A DNA stretch of 53,052 bases. It comes from Saprospiraceae bacterium. GTDB lineage: Bacteria > Bacteroidota > Bacteroidia > Chitinophagales > Saprospiraceae. The position numbers were made by a program, and so were the translations under genes. The stretch is from positions 1 to 53,052 of the forward strand of contig JAEUUU010000097.1 of the NCBI GenBank assembly GCA_016787345.1, given 5' to 3'. Positions within the stretch are counted from its first letter, which is position 1. Every line of letters starts with the position of its first letter. Below, one piece after another: positions 33,433 to 41,946 of the stretch. Under the pieces are notes generated by a model. That model ran no database searches. It was not told the origin of the DNA and saw only the letters and a program-made list of their open reading frames with translations.

Positions 33433-36400
33433 TTAGAAGCCTGCTTTCAAGCCGAATACAATGTTGCGCGGTTGCGGAGCGGCATAAAAATCGACCCCGT
33501 ACACGATATTGCTGGCGAGGAAGTCGGTCGTGACCTCGGGATCCCAGCCGTCGTATTTGGTGAAAGTGAGCAGGTTGGTCCCCGTGGCGTAGAGGCGCAG
33601 GTCGCGAACGCCCGAGTTTTTGAACCAGCGGCTCGGGAAGTCGTATGACAGGGTTACGGCTTTGACGCGCAGGTAAGAGCCGTCGCTCAGGAAGCGGCTG
33701 CTGCGGCTTTGGTCGCCGTTGCTATAGCCGAGGCGCGCTTCGGGCACGTCGGTCACGTCGCCCGGGTTTTGCCAGCGGTCGAGCTGGTCGCGGGTCTGGT
33801 TGTCGAACCAGCAGGCATTGCAGGACATAAAGCTGCCGGCAGCGTTGTGGATCTGGTTGCCCCACTGGCCTTGCAGGCGGATGTCGAGCGTCAGGCCGGC
33901 GTAGCTAAATGTGTTGCTCATGCCAGCGATCAGGTCGGGCAGCGGCGAGCCGAGTTCGATAAAATTGGCTTCCGAATAATCGTTGGTGGTGGCATTCGGA
34001 TCGACGATATTGCCCTGGTCGTCGGTTGCGTTGACGTACCAGAGGGCGTCGCCGTTGGCCGGGTCGACGCCGGCGTATTCCGCGCCGTAGAACACGCCGA
34101 TCGGCGCGCCGACTTTCACCACGTTCATGTAGCGCGAGCTCCCGTCGTCGATGAGGGTCTGACCTCCTGCGAGTGCAATCACTTCGTTTTGGTTGGCGGC
34201 GAGGTTGACGGAGGTAGTCCAGGAGAACTTACCGACGATGTTGTTCGAGTTCAGCACCAGTTCCACGCCGCGGTTTTGCAGTTCACCGATATTCTGGATC
34301 TGCGTCGTGAATCCGGAAGTCGAAGGCACCGGGACGTTGAGCAGCAGGTCGGTCGTATTTTTCTGATACACATCAAATTCACCGGTGAGGCGGTTGTTGA
34401 AGAAACCGAAGTCGATACCCAGGTTCCATTCGGCGGATTTTTCCCAGGTCAGGTTGGGGTTGGGTATTTGTTCGGGCGTCAGGGCGCTGTTGTCGTTGTA
34501 GGCGCCTGCCTGATAGAGGCCGAGGGAGGCGAAGTTGCCGATGCCGGCGTTGCCGCTCAGGCCCCAGGAGGCGCGCAGTTTGAGGAAACTGAACGTCTTG
34601 TTATTCTGCAGGAAGCCTTCTTCGCTAAGCACCCAGCCGGCAGAAACGGCGGGGAAGAAAGCGTAACGTTCGTTTTTTCCGAAGCGCGACGAGCCGTCGA
34701 TACGCGACGATACGTTGAACAGGTACTTGCGTTTGTAGTCGTAGCTGGCGCGGCCGAAGTACGACAGGATGTTGTACTCCGTGAGCGTCGAGGTGCCGTT
34801 GGTGATGAGGGCGGCACTGGCCAGGGTTTTGAATTCGTCGCTGGGGAATTGCTCGCCTTCTACAAGGGTGTACACGGTTTTGCTGTTGTAAAATTCGCTG
34901 CCCAGGTCGATACCCAGGTTGTGGGTTTCATCGAAGGAGCGGTCCCAGTGCAGTACGGCGTTCAGGTTGTAGTCGTTGTTCTGGTTCCAGGCCGAGAAGC
35001 CGTAGCCCCGGCTGTCGTTGCCGTTGTCGGTGCGTTCGCCGAAGAAGGCGTCGTCGTTGACGGTGTAAATGTTGGTAGCGCCTTCGAGGCGAAGGTTGAG
35101 GTTTTCGGTAAAGTCGTACTGGCCATAGGCCGAAGCCAGGGTACGCAGGGTTTTGACATGACGGTAGCCGTCTTCCACATCGATCAGGCCGTTGTAATAG
35201 GTCGTAACCGGGCGGTCGTACAAAATGCCTTCTTCGTCGCGGGTAGGCGTGATGGGCGCCATGGCCACCAGCTGCATGGGTGTGGAGAAGGCGTTGTCGT
35301 CGGAGGTTTGTTCGGTAAAGGTGCGGGCTAGATTCACATTGGCGCCAATGCGCAGGCGTTCGGTGGCGTCGAAGTCGAGGTTGATACGGCCGCCAGACTT
35401 TTCGAGTTCGTTAGACACCAGAATTCCTTGTGTTTTGCCGTAGTTGGCGCTGGCGTAGTAGCGAATATTGTCTTTGCCGCCGCTGAAAGAAAGGGAGGCA
35501 TTGTTGATGGAGCCGGTGCGCAGGGCTTCGTCCTGCCAGTCGGTCTGGTCGATGCGTTCTTCCCAGTTGGTATGGCCGTCGTAGCGGCGGAATCGGGAGT
35601 AGACGAATTCCGTCCAGGAGTTCGGATCGTCATAAGCGACGCCTTCCAGGTCGTCGGAGTTGTTGGCCGCCTCGGTGAAAAGTTCGATGAATTCGGCCGC
35701 GTTGAGGAATTCGCGTTTGTTGGTCGCCTGGGTAATCCCGCTTTGCACGTCGAGTTCGATGCGCGGGCGGCCCGAGCGGCCGGATTTGGTGGTGATCAGG
35801 ATAACGCCGTTGGAGCCCCGGGAGCCGTAGATGGCTTTGGCGGAAGCGTCTTTGAGCACGTCGATAGAGGCCACGTCGTTGAAGTTGAAGTCGGCCAGCG
35901 GGTTGAGCGGCGCGCCGCTGGTGTTTTGGGCGTCTTTGGTGAGCGGAATACCGTCGACCACGATGAGCGGTTCGGTGTCGGCATTGATGGAGCCCACGCC
36001 GCGCACCCGCATACGCATGGCGCCGCCGAGTTTGCCGTTGACGCTTTCCACGTACACGCCGGCTGCTTGTCCCTGGAGGCCTTGTTCGAAGGAAACGACC
36101 GGCAGGGATTGCAGCTTTTCGCCGCCTACTTTGGCGATGTTTCCGGTGAGGGTCGACTTGATTTGTTTCCCGTAACCGATCACGACAACTTCGTCGATCA
36201 GTTGGGCGCTGGGCTCGAGCGAGGCATCCAATCGGGCGCCATCAGCATTGAGTTCAGTGGTTTTGTAACCGGTATAGCTGAACACCAACGTCGCGCCGGC
36301 CGCGGGCACGCTGATGGTGTAATCGCCATCAATGTTGGTCGTGGTACCGGTAGTGGTGCCTTTGACCAGCACTGTAGCGCCGATAAGGGCTTCGCCGGTC

Positions 36401-36492
36401 GACTGGTCGGTTACGCGCCCGCTTACGCTGCGTTGCGCCCAGAGGGCAACAGACAGGCAAAGCAAGCTTAGTGTAAACACTAATCGCTTCAT
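33433..36492 (-). CDS. SusC/RagA family TonB-linked outer-membrane transporter
   Basis: A 1019-residue TonB-dependent barrel. Signal peptide 1-19 (KRLVFTLSLLCLSVALWA) is followed by a carboxypeptidase-regulatory-like domain (SVSGRVTDQSTGEALIGATV, 22-105). DEVVVIGYGKQIKSTLTG leads into the plug (about 115-230), with the SusC signature LIVVDGIPL and SRGSNGVILITTKSGR. The rest is the 22-strand barrel, ending NIVFGLKAGF. It imports ligands captured by the SusD partner, driven by TonB-ExbBD. Only 42 nt separate it from the upstream same-strand gene, and no clear promoter is seen, so it may be read from the CBS-fusion gene promoter at 38514. Confidence 0.96.
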   Translation of the reverse strand: MKRLVFTLSLLCLSVALWAQRSVSGRVTDQSTGEALIGATVLVKGTTTGTTTNIDGDYTISVPAAGATLVFSYTGYKTTELNADGARLDASLEPSAQLIDEVVVIGYGKQIKSTLTGNIAKVGGEKLQSLPVVSFEQGLQGQAAGVYVESVNGKLGGAMRMRVRGVGSINADTEPLIVVDGIPLTKDAQNTSGAPLNPLADFNFNDVASIDVLKDASAKAIYGSRGSNGVILITTKSGRSGRPRIELDVQSGITQATNKREFLNAAEFIELFTEAANNSDDLEGVAYDDPNSWTEFVYSRFRRYDGHTNWEERIDQTDWQDEALRTGSINNASLSFSGGKDNIRYYASANYGKTQGILVSNELEKSGGRINLDFDATERLRIGANVNLARTFTEQTSDDNAFSTPMQLVAMAPITPTRDEEGILYDRPVTTYYNGLIDVEDGYRHVKTLRTLASAYGQYDFTENLNLRLEGATNIYTVNDDAFFGERTDNGNDSRGYGFSAWNQNNDYNLNAVLHWDRSFDETHNLGIDLGSEFYNSKTVYTLVEGEQFPSDEFKTLASAALITNGTSTLTEYNILSYFGRASYDYKRKYLFNVSSRIDGSSRFGKNERYAFFPAVSAGWVLSEEGFLQNNKTFSFLKLRASWGLSGNAGIGNFASLGLYQAGAYNDNSALTPEQIPNPNLTWEKSAEWNLGIDFGFFNNRLTGEFDVYQKNTTDLLLNVPVPSTSGFTTQIQNIGELQNRGVELVLNSNNIVGKFSWTTSVNLAANQNEVIALAGGQTLIDDGSSRYMNVVKVGAPIGVFYGAEYAGVDPANGDALWYVNATDDQGNIVDPNATTNDYSEANFIELGSPLPDLIAGMSNTFSYAGLTLDIRLQGQWGNQIHNAAGSFMSCNACWFDNQTRDQLDRWQNPGDVTDVPEARLGYSNGDQSRSSRFLSDGSYLRVKAVTLSYDFPSRWFKNSGVRDLRLYATGTNLLTFTKYDGWDPEVTTDFLASNIVYGVDFYAAPQPRNIVFGLKAGF

Positions 36493-36534
36493 ACAGAAAT
36501 AAATTTGAGTTGGTTAATAATGTCGGATTAGAAC

Positions 36535-38472
36535 TTATTTCTCAAGGCGTTCCATCAAACGCCCGGTAATGCGAAGGAAATCCATTTCTGTGATGATTCC
36601 TACCAGGTCTTTGCCTTTCACCACCGGCAAACAGCCTATTTTATTCACCCGCATTCGTTCCATGGCCTCCATGATCGGCGTGTCGGGGGTAGCGGTGATT
36701 GGTTTTTCAATCATGAGGTCATTGACGGTGGTAGGCGGTACGTTTTCCTGCAGGTGAATCATTTTGCTTTGACGGGTAAAATGGCGCAGCAGCATACGCG
36801 ACGACACCAGCCCGACCAATTCGCCTTTGTTGTTTTCCACCGGCATGTACCGGATACGGCGCCAGTCCATAATCTCGGCAACCAGTTCGACCAGGTCTTC
36901 TTTCTGAACGGTAAAAAGGTCGGTCGACATAAACTCTTCCACTTTCAGGCGGCTGGGTTTCCAGTTTTCCAGGTCGGCAGCGGTGGGTTCTTTCCAGGTA
37001 TGCACGGGTTTGTTGTCTTTTTGATTTTTGATAATGGCGGCAGTCACGCAGGTTACGGCTTCGTCGTTGGTCACTTCTTTCGACAGTGCGGTGAAAGAGC
37101 GCAGGGCCCAGCGAGCGCCGGTGACGTGGTCTTTGGCGCGCGCTTCGATGATGTCGAGGTATTTGTTAATATCGGTGCTGCGCACTTTGCGGTGTTTCAG
37201 ACCTTCCTTGGCCAGGGGGAGCAGCACTTTCAGGATGAGTTCGGTTGCGGATATTTTTTTGTCTTTAAACCAGGTAAAAGTGGTGTCGATACCGAATTTG
37301 GCTGCTTTCAGGAAATTGTCGCGGGCGTCCACAAAGTCCATTTGTTTGGTAATATCCTCGTGGTGCAATCCCATTCCGACCATGGCGCCCAGCCAGAAGG
37401 CGGCATTGGCCGTGGCGTCAACAGGCGTGGGACCAGCGGGTATGACGCGGTTTTCGATACGCAGGTGCGGTTTGCCATTCGGCGAAATGCCATAACAGGG
37501 CCGGTTCCAGCGATACACAGTCGAGTTGTGGATTTGCAAGGCACGCAATTTGGGCACTTTGCCCTCGGCGATCATGGCCATGGAATCTTCCTCGATGGCG
37601 CCGGCCAGGAGCACCCGGAAGCGGCTGATGTCCTCTCTGTATATTTGTGTAATATCACCCTGAAGCCAGCCCGAGCCGAAATTGACGCGGGGCAGGCGCT
37701 CGCGCATGTGATCGTTGGTGGTGCGGGTGTCCAAGCTTTGCTGGAACAAGGCGATACGGGTCTCGTGCCAGAGCCGCCGGCCGAACACCAGCGGGGAATT
37801 GGCAGAGATCGCAATCGTCGGGCCGGCCAGTACCTGCGCGATGTTGTACATTTTCACGAATTCCTTGGGTGATACCTGCAAATGCACCTGAAAACTGGTG
37901 TTGCAGGCTTCCAGGAGCGGCGAGTCGTGTTTGACCAGCAGTTCGTCGACGCCCTCGACCCGAAGCTCGAAGGACGTGCCCAGCAAGTGTTTTTGAATAG
38001 CGGCCATCAGCGCGAAGTAGCGATCCTTCGGCGTGAGGTTGTGCATCTCCAGGTCGTGTTTGCGCAGGGTCGGCAGAATGCCGCACAGGATAATGCTGGC
38101 GTCGAATTCGTCGAGGTATTTTTGTATAATATTAAGATATCCAAGATTTTCCGCTTCCATCTGGCTGAGGCAATCCCCGACAAATTCGCGTGGCGATAAG
38201 TTGGTTTCCAGATTGAATTTGGCGAGTTCGGTGACGCACCAGGGGTATTTGTCGCCCATCCGCTCAAGCACCTCCATATTGATTGTCGCAGGTTTGAGGG
38301 TCTGCTTGTTCACCAGGGCCATTTCCTGTTCCGCACCGATACGCGTGATATCATTCTCAAACCAGTTGTTGTTCAGCATGTATTCGAACGCCTGAACGTC
38401 TTCCAGAAGGGCCCGCACAAAGCGCTGCATCTCGTTTTGAGTTTCGACAGTATTTACTTTTTGAAATCCCAT
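36535..38472 (-). CDS. GCS2-like carboxylate-amine ligase fused to two CBS domains
   Basis: A 645-residue cytoplasmic fusion. Residues about 40-470 match the glutamate-cysteine ligase family 2 (YbdK/COG2170-type) fold: RIGAEQEMALVNKQTLKPAT, FNLETNLSPREF, FQVHLQVSPKEF, GPTIAISANSPLVFGRRLWH and LRIENRVIPAGPTPVDATAN. Family members make gamma-glutamyl or similar amide bonds with ATP. The last 145 residues hold two CBS domains (EEFMSTDLFTVQKEDLVELV and VNDLMIEKPITATPDTPIME), which usually bind adenosyl ligands and regulate the partner. The substrate is not known, and true glutathione synthesis should not be assumed. The start at 38472 follows a promoter at 38514-38545. Confidence 0.88.
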   Translation of the reverse strand: MGFQKVNTVETQNEMQRFVRALLEDVQAFEYMLNNNWFENDITRIGAEQEMALVNKQTLKPATINMEVLERMGDKYPWCVTELAKFNLETNLSPREFVGDCLSQMEAENLGYLNIIQKYLDEFDASIILCGILPTLRKHDLEMHNLTPKDRYFALMAAIQKHLLGTSFELRVEGVDELLVKHDSPLLEACNTSFQVHLQVSPKEFVKMYNIAQVLAGPTIAISANSPLVFGRRLWHETRIALFQQSLDTRTTNDHMRERLPRVNFGSGWLQGDITQIYREDISRFRVLLAGAIEEDSMAMIAEGKVPKLRALQIHNSTVYRWNRPCYGISPNGKPHLRIENRVIPAGPTPVDATANAAFWLGAMVGMGLHHEDITKQMDFVDARDNFLKAAKFGIDTTFTWFKDKKISATELILKVLLPLAKEGLKHRKVRSTDINKYLDIIEARAKDHVTGARWALRSFTALSKEVTNDEAVTCVTAAIIKNQKDNKPVHTWKEPTAADLENWKPSRLKVEEFMSTDLFTVQKEDLVELVAEIMDWRRIRYMPVENNKGELVGLVSSRMLLRHFTRQSKMIHLQENVPPTTVNDLMIEKPITATPDTPIMEAMERMRVNKIGCLPVVKGKDLVGIITEMDFLRITGRLMERLEK

Positions 38473-38513
38473 ATTGATGAAACCGGAGGGTCTTGGTTCG
38501 GATTCCGGCGGGG

Positions 38514-38545
38514 CAATATTATTTCTTTTGGATTAGAGAAGCAAA
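38514..38545 (-). promoter_or_regulatory. Promoter of the GCS2-CBS gene
   Basis: On the minus strand TTTG (38542-38545), a 20-nt spacer, then TAATATTG (38514-38521), one mismatch to TAnnTTTG, 41 nt before ATG. Confidence 0.55.
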
Positions 38546-38640
38546 AGATGTTTTTTGGCGAAAGCAGCCTTCGGAGCCCTAAAATTATTTCTCGAATAGA
38601 GACTATAAAATATTTGCACAAAAACTCTTTACCTTGCCGC

Positions 38641-39246
38641 ATGAATTTGACGACGGCTATTTTGCATTTGCAAAAAGACCCCGCACTCAAAACCGTTTTA
38701 GAGACTACCCGACTACCGGATCACTCCCCGTCCGGAAATGTCTATTTTGATCTTTTGGATTCAATTGTCTCCCAACAACTAAGTGGAAAAGCGGCTGCAA
38801 CAATATTCAATCGTTTCTGTGATCTCTTCCCGGAAAGGTATCCTCACCCCGATATACTAGCGGTAATAGACCATGACTTGCTTCGCAGTGCGGGATTATC
38901 CAATCAAAAGGCAACTTATTTGCGCAATGTTGCGTTGTATGCGAAGGAAAACGAAATGGGCGCCCACAACTGGCCAAATAAAAGCGACAAAGAGATTATT
39001 GATGAACTCACCAGCATTAAAGGAGTTGGCCAATGGACTGTTGAAATGATTCTCATTTTTACCCTGGGACGACCTGATATATTCCCCGTAGACGATCTGG
39101 GGATACAACAAGCAATGGTCCGCTTATTTTCTCTTTCCGAACAGGGTCGCCAACTCAAACTTCGTATGATAGAAATCGCAGAGCCCTGGCGCCCCTACCG
39201 AAGCCTCGCCACCCGCTACCTTTGGCGATGGAAAGACACTGTTTGA
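38641..39246 (+). CDS. AlkA-type DNA-3-methyladenine glycosylase (HhH-GPD)
   Basis: A 201-residue base-excision repair glycosylase that removes alkylated purines. The helix-hairpin-helix is LTSIKGVGQWTVEMILIF (123-140), followed by GRPDIFPVDDLGIQQAM with the catalytic Asp152. DLLDSIVSQQLSGKAAATIF is the usual N-terminal core. It is the short form without AlkA's N-terminal extra domain. The start at 38641 is chosen because similarity begins there; TACCTTGC at 38630-38637 lies just ahead of it, a near match to the promoter box, which may mean a leaderless mRNA. The gene is AT-rich compared with its neighbours. Confidence 0.9.
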   Translation: MNLTTAILHLQKDPALKTVLETTRLPDHSPSGNVYFDLLDSIVSQQLSGKAAATIFNRFCDLFPERYPHPDILAVIDHDLLRSAGLSNQKATYLRNVALYAKENEMGAHNWPNKSDKEIIDELTSIKGVGQWTVEMILIFTLGRPDIFPVDDLGIQQAMVRLFSLSEQGRQLKLRMIEIAEPWRPYRSLATRYLWRWKDTV

Positions 39247-39318
39247 ATTTTTTCACCTGTCGAATATTCCACTAAAATTGTATCAAAATTCTATTTTCCA
39301 CCTTAATTTATTAGCGTA

Positions 39319-40848
39319 ATGAGAACACTGCAGGAACTAAAATACCCCATAGGTCAATTTACATACGGCCAGTCATATACATTTGATGAAACCAGAAAAA
39401 ACATCAAATCTATTGCACGTACTCCGAAACAACTAAAAAAACTATTGAAAAAGGCCAATAACACCCAATTGGAGTCATCATACAGAAAAGGAGGGTGGAC
39501 TATAAGGCAAATAGTAAATCATCTAGTTGATAGCCATGTAAATGCTTATGTTCGCATGAAGCTGGCTGTTACTGAAAATGCACCGATTATAAAGCCTTAT
39601 GAAGAAAAATTATGGGCAAATACAGAAGACGGCAAAAGCGGCTCTGTAAAATCAGCAATAAAATTATTGTCTGCCCTGCATCGTCGATGGGTAGAATTTA
39701 TGGAATCCCTGTCAGAAGAAGAACTGGAGCGCGTCTATTTTCACCCGGCCAATCAACGACATGTTCCATTGACCGAATCTATCGCCCTCTATTCCTGGCA
39801 TTGTCGTCACCATCTTGCACATATCCGGATTGCCCTGAATCAGGAGGTCGAAACAAAAGAGGACGACAAACCGGGCCAGTCGACTGCCAAAGCCCGCAAA
39901 GGAAGAAAACCCGCACAACGCACGGCCGCTGCGACGGAAAAAGCAGCCCAGCCTGCTACTGAATCAAAACCGGCAAAAGGCCCGGCCCCGGATGAAAAAC
40001 CTCGCCGCACCCGCCGTACCAAAGCCGAAATGGAAGCCGTTCGCGCCGCAGAAGCCGCCAAACCGAAACTGACCCGCGCCGAAATTCTCGCCAAAGCCCG
40101 CGCCGCTCGTCAAGCTAAATCTGCCGACAAACCTGCCCCGGCAGCAAAGGCAACCAAACCCGCCAAGGCAGCCAAGCCGGCCAAGGCCGAAGGGCCGAAA
40201 CTGACCCGCGCTGAAATTCTCGCCAAAGCCCGCGCCGCCCGCCAGGCCAAATCTGCCGACAAACCCGCCAAGGCAACCAAACCCGCCAAAGCAGCCAAGC
40301 CAGCCAAGGCCGAAGGCCCGAAACTGACCCGCGCTGAAATACTCGCCAAAGCCCGCGCCGCCCGCCAGGCTAAATCTGCCGACAAACCCGCCAAGGCAAC
40401 CAAACCGGCCAAGGCCGCCAAGCCAGCCAAAGCCGACGGACCGAAACTGAGTCGCGCCGAGATTCTCGCCAAAGCCCGCGCTGCCCGTCAGGCCAAATCT
40501 GCCGACAAACCCGCAACGGCTGCCAAAACCTCCAAACCGGCCAAGACAGCCAAACCGGCAAAACCCGAAGGCCCGAAACTGACCCGCGCCGAAATTCTCG
40601 CCAAAGCCCGCGCCGCCCGTCAGGCAAAATCCGCCGACAAACCCGCAACGGCTAAAAAGGCCGCCAAAGCCGAAGGCCCGAAACTGAGTCGCGCCGAAAT
40701 TCTCGCCAAAGCCCGCGCCGCCCGTCAAGCCAAAGCAGCCGACAAACCTGCACCGGCTAAAAAAGCGGCAAAAGCCGACGGACCCAAACTGAGTCGCGCC
40801 GAAATCCTTGAAAAAGCGCGCGCTGCCCGTCAGGCTAAGAAGAAATAA
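39319..40848 (+). CDS. YfiT/BstA-type DinB-fold protein fused to a histone-H1-like repeat tail
   Basis: A 509-residue two-part protein. Residues 1-172 are a YfiT-type DinB-superfamily domain (putative metal-dependent thiol transferase): YRKGGWTIRQIVNHLVDSH, YSWHCRHHLAHIRIAL, with metal ligands fitting His68, His161 and His165. That family is normally about 170-180 residues long. From about residue 175 the protein changes to a Lys/Ala/Pro-rich tail of about 330 residues, with one degenerate unit (RRTKAEMEAVRAAEAAK) and seven repeats of KLTRAEILAKARAARQAK. The tail resembles bacterial histone-H1-like proteins and is probably DNA- or RNA-binding. The base composition jumps at the same place: about 35% G+C in a sampled line of the N-terminal part against 68% in the tail. 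No known family has this architecture that I can name. Confidence 0.85.
   Translation: MRTLQELKYPIGQFTYGQSYTFDETRKNIKSIARTPKQLKKLLKKANNTQLESSYRKGGWTIRQIVNHLVDSHVNAYVRMKLAVTENAPIIKPYEEKLWANTEDGKSGSVKSAIKLLSALHRRWVEFMESLSEEELERVYFHPANQRHVPLTESIALYSWHCRHHLAHIRIALNQEVETKEDDKPGQSTAKARKGRKPAQRTAAATEKAAQPATESKPAKGPAPDEKPRRTRRTKAEMEAVRAAEAAKPKLTRAEILAKARAARQAKSADKPAPAAKATKPAKAAKPAKAEGPKLTRAEILAKARAARQAKSADKPAKATKPAKAAKPAKAEGPKLTRAEILAKARAARQAKSADKPAKATKPAKAAKPAKADGPKLSRAEILAKARAARQAKSADKPATAAKTSKPAKTAKPAKPEGPKLTRAEILAKARAARQAKSADKPATAKKAAKAEGPKLSRAEILAKARAARQAKAADKPAPAKKAAKADGPKLSRAEILEKARAARQAKKK
40066..40848 (+). repeat. Seven tandem coding repeats of 105-132 nt
   Basis: Units begin at 40066, 40198, 40321, 40444, 40576, 40681 and 40786, giving periods of 132, 123, 123, 132, 105 and 105 nt. 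Each starts with a codon string for KL(T/S)RAEILAKARAARQAK and ends in an AKP-rich linker of varying length. Units 2 and 3 differ at few positions, suggesting recent expansion. Confidence 0.9.
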
Positions 40849-40873
40849 CAGGAGCCTTTTTTGTCATTATTAT

Positions 40874-40917
40874 AAACTGAGCCATTTCGATTACCGAATG
40901 GCTCAGTTTTATTTTTA
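40874..40917 (+). terminator. Rho-independent terminator after the YfiT fusion gene
   Basis: AAACTGAGCCATT (40874-40886) pairs with AATGGCTCAGTTT (40897-40909), 10-nt loop, followed by TATTTTTA. Confidence 0.88.
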
Positions 40918-40944
40918 GAAGAGATCAATTGCCGGCGTCGTTGT

Positions 40945-40952
40945 TACATTTG
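40945..40952 (+). promoter_or_regulatory. -7 element of the aspartoacylase-like gene
   Basis: TACATTTG followed by CC matches TAnnTTTG perfectly, 26 nt before ATG. No TTG box lies at the usual spacing. Confidence 0.5.
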
Positions 40953-40978
40953 CCGAATCACTTCCCGAGCTTCCATCT

Positions 40979-41938
40979 ATGCCCTCTTCACCACGCATAA
41001 TCGGCCAGTTTGGCGGCCATACTCCCGGCGCTTTAATCCTGGCATTCGGCGCCATTCATGGCAACGAGCCGGCCGGAGTCAGGGCGCTGGAAGAGGTGTT
41101 CCGATTGTTGGAATACCATGCCGTCAATGATCCAGGGTTTGATTTTCAGGGCAAAATCGTCGGTGTTCTGGGCAACCGCTGGGCATACGCAGCACAAAAA
41201 CGCTTTATTGAAAAAGACCTCAACCGGCAATGGACGCCCGAAAACATCGCGCGCATCAGCGGAGTGGATCCTATGAATTTGCACGCCGAAGACCGCGAGA
41301 TTGGCGAATTGCTGAACGTCATTAAAGAAGAGGTGGATGCCAGCCGGCCCGAAGCGCTGATCCTGCTTGATCTGCACACCACCTCCGCAGGTGGGGGGAT
41401 ATTTTCGCTACCGGCACAAGACGAAGCAAGCCTCCGCCTGGCCAAAGAACTGGCGGCCCCGGTGGTTCTGGGACTTGCCGACGGCATCCAGGGCACTTTG
41501 CTGCATTTTGCCGCCGATCGCGCTTTTTCCGAAATTCAGGCTATGCCGAAATACGTTATGGGGGTCGCTTTTGAAGCCGGGCAACACAATGATCCCGAAT
41601 CGGTCAACCGCTCGGTAGCGGTGCTTGTCAACTGCCTGCGCGCAACCGGCTGCATCGATCCCGAAGCGCTTCGAACTTCCGACGAAAATTTGCTCAACGA
41701 TTACGCCGCGGCCCTGCCGAAAGTGACCCGACTGCGGTATGCGCATACGATTCGCCCCATCGACCAGTTCCGGATGCGCCCGGGCTATGTCAATTTTCAA
41801 CCGATCCAACGCAGCGAACATTTGGCCGACGACGTGCGCGGCCCTATTTACGCCCCCGACAACGGCCTGATCCTCATGCCCTTGTATCAAAACCAGGGTT
41901 CCGACGGCTTTTTTATCGTGCAGGAAATGTTCGTCTGA
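40979..41938 (+). CDS. Succinylglutamate desuccinylase/aspartoacylase family hydrolase
   Basis: A 319-residue zinc carboxypeptidase-fold protein of the AstE/AspA family, which cleaves N-acyl groups from amino acids. The metal-binding motif is AIHGNEPAG (His and Glu), the third ligand lies in LLDLHTTSAGGG, and NRWAYAAQKRFIEKDLNRQW is the family's substrate loop. There is no signal peptide, so it is cytoplasmic. Neighbours give no pathway. The convergent DjlA-like gene ends 8 nt after its stop. Confidence 0.88.
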   Translation: MPSSPRIIGQFGGHTPGALILAFGAIHGNEPAGVRALEEVFRLLEYHAVNDPGFDFQGKIVGVLGNRWAYAAQKRFIEKDLNRQWTPENIARISGVDPMNLHAEDREIGELLNVIKEEVDASRPEALILLDLHTTSAGGGIFSLPAQDEASLRLAKELAAPVVLGLADGIQGTLLHFAADRAFSEIQAMPKYVMGVAFEAGQHNDPESVNRSVAVLVNCLRATGCIDPEALRTSDENLLNDYAAALPKVTRLRYAHTIRPIDQFRMRPGYVNFQPIQRSEHLADDVRGPIYAPDNGLILMPLYQNQGSDGFFIVQEMFV

Positions 41939-41946
41939 ACGAGGGC

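Noticed and set aside
32035-36492. A complete polysaccharide utilisation locus
   Set aside because: Only SusC and SusD are present; no glycan-degrading enzyme or sensor gene lies within reach in the window.
36493-36534. A SusC promoter with TATTTCTG at 36494-36501 (minus strand)
   Set aside because: It lies 1 nt from the ATG and has no TTG box at the right distance, so it is not supported.
38470-38520. GGTTCGGATTCC, which resembles a tRNA T-loop
   Set aside because: No acceptor stem, D-arm or anticodon arm can be built around it on either strand.
40066-40848. Regular direct repeats that could suggest a CRISPR array
   Set aside because: Units are 105-132 nt, in frame, and encode a continuous KLTRAEILAKARAARQAK repeat protein; there are no unique spacers and no cas genes.
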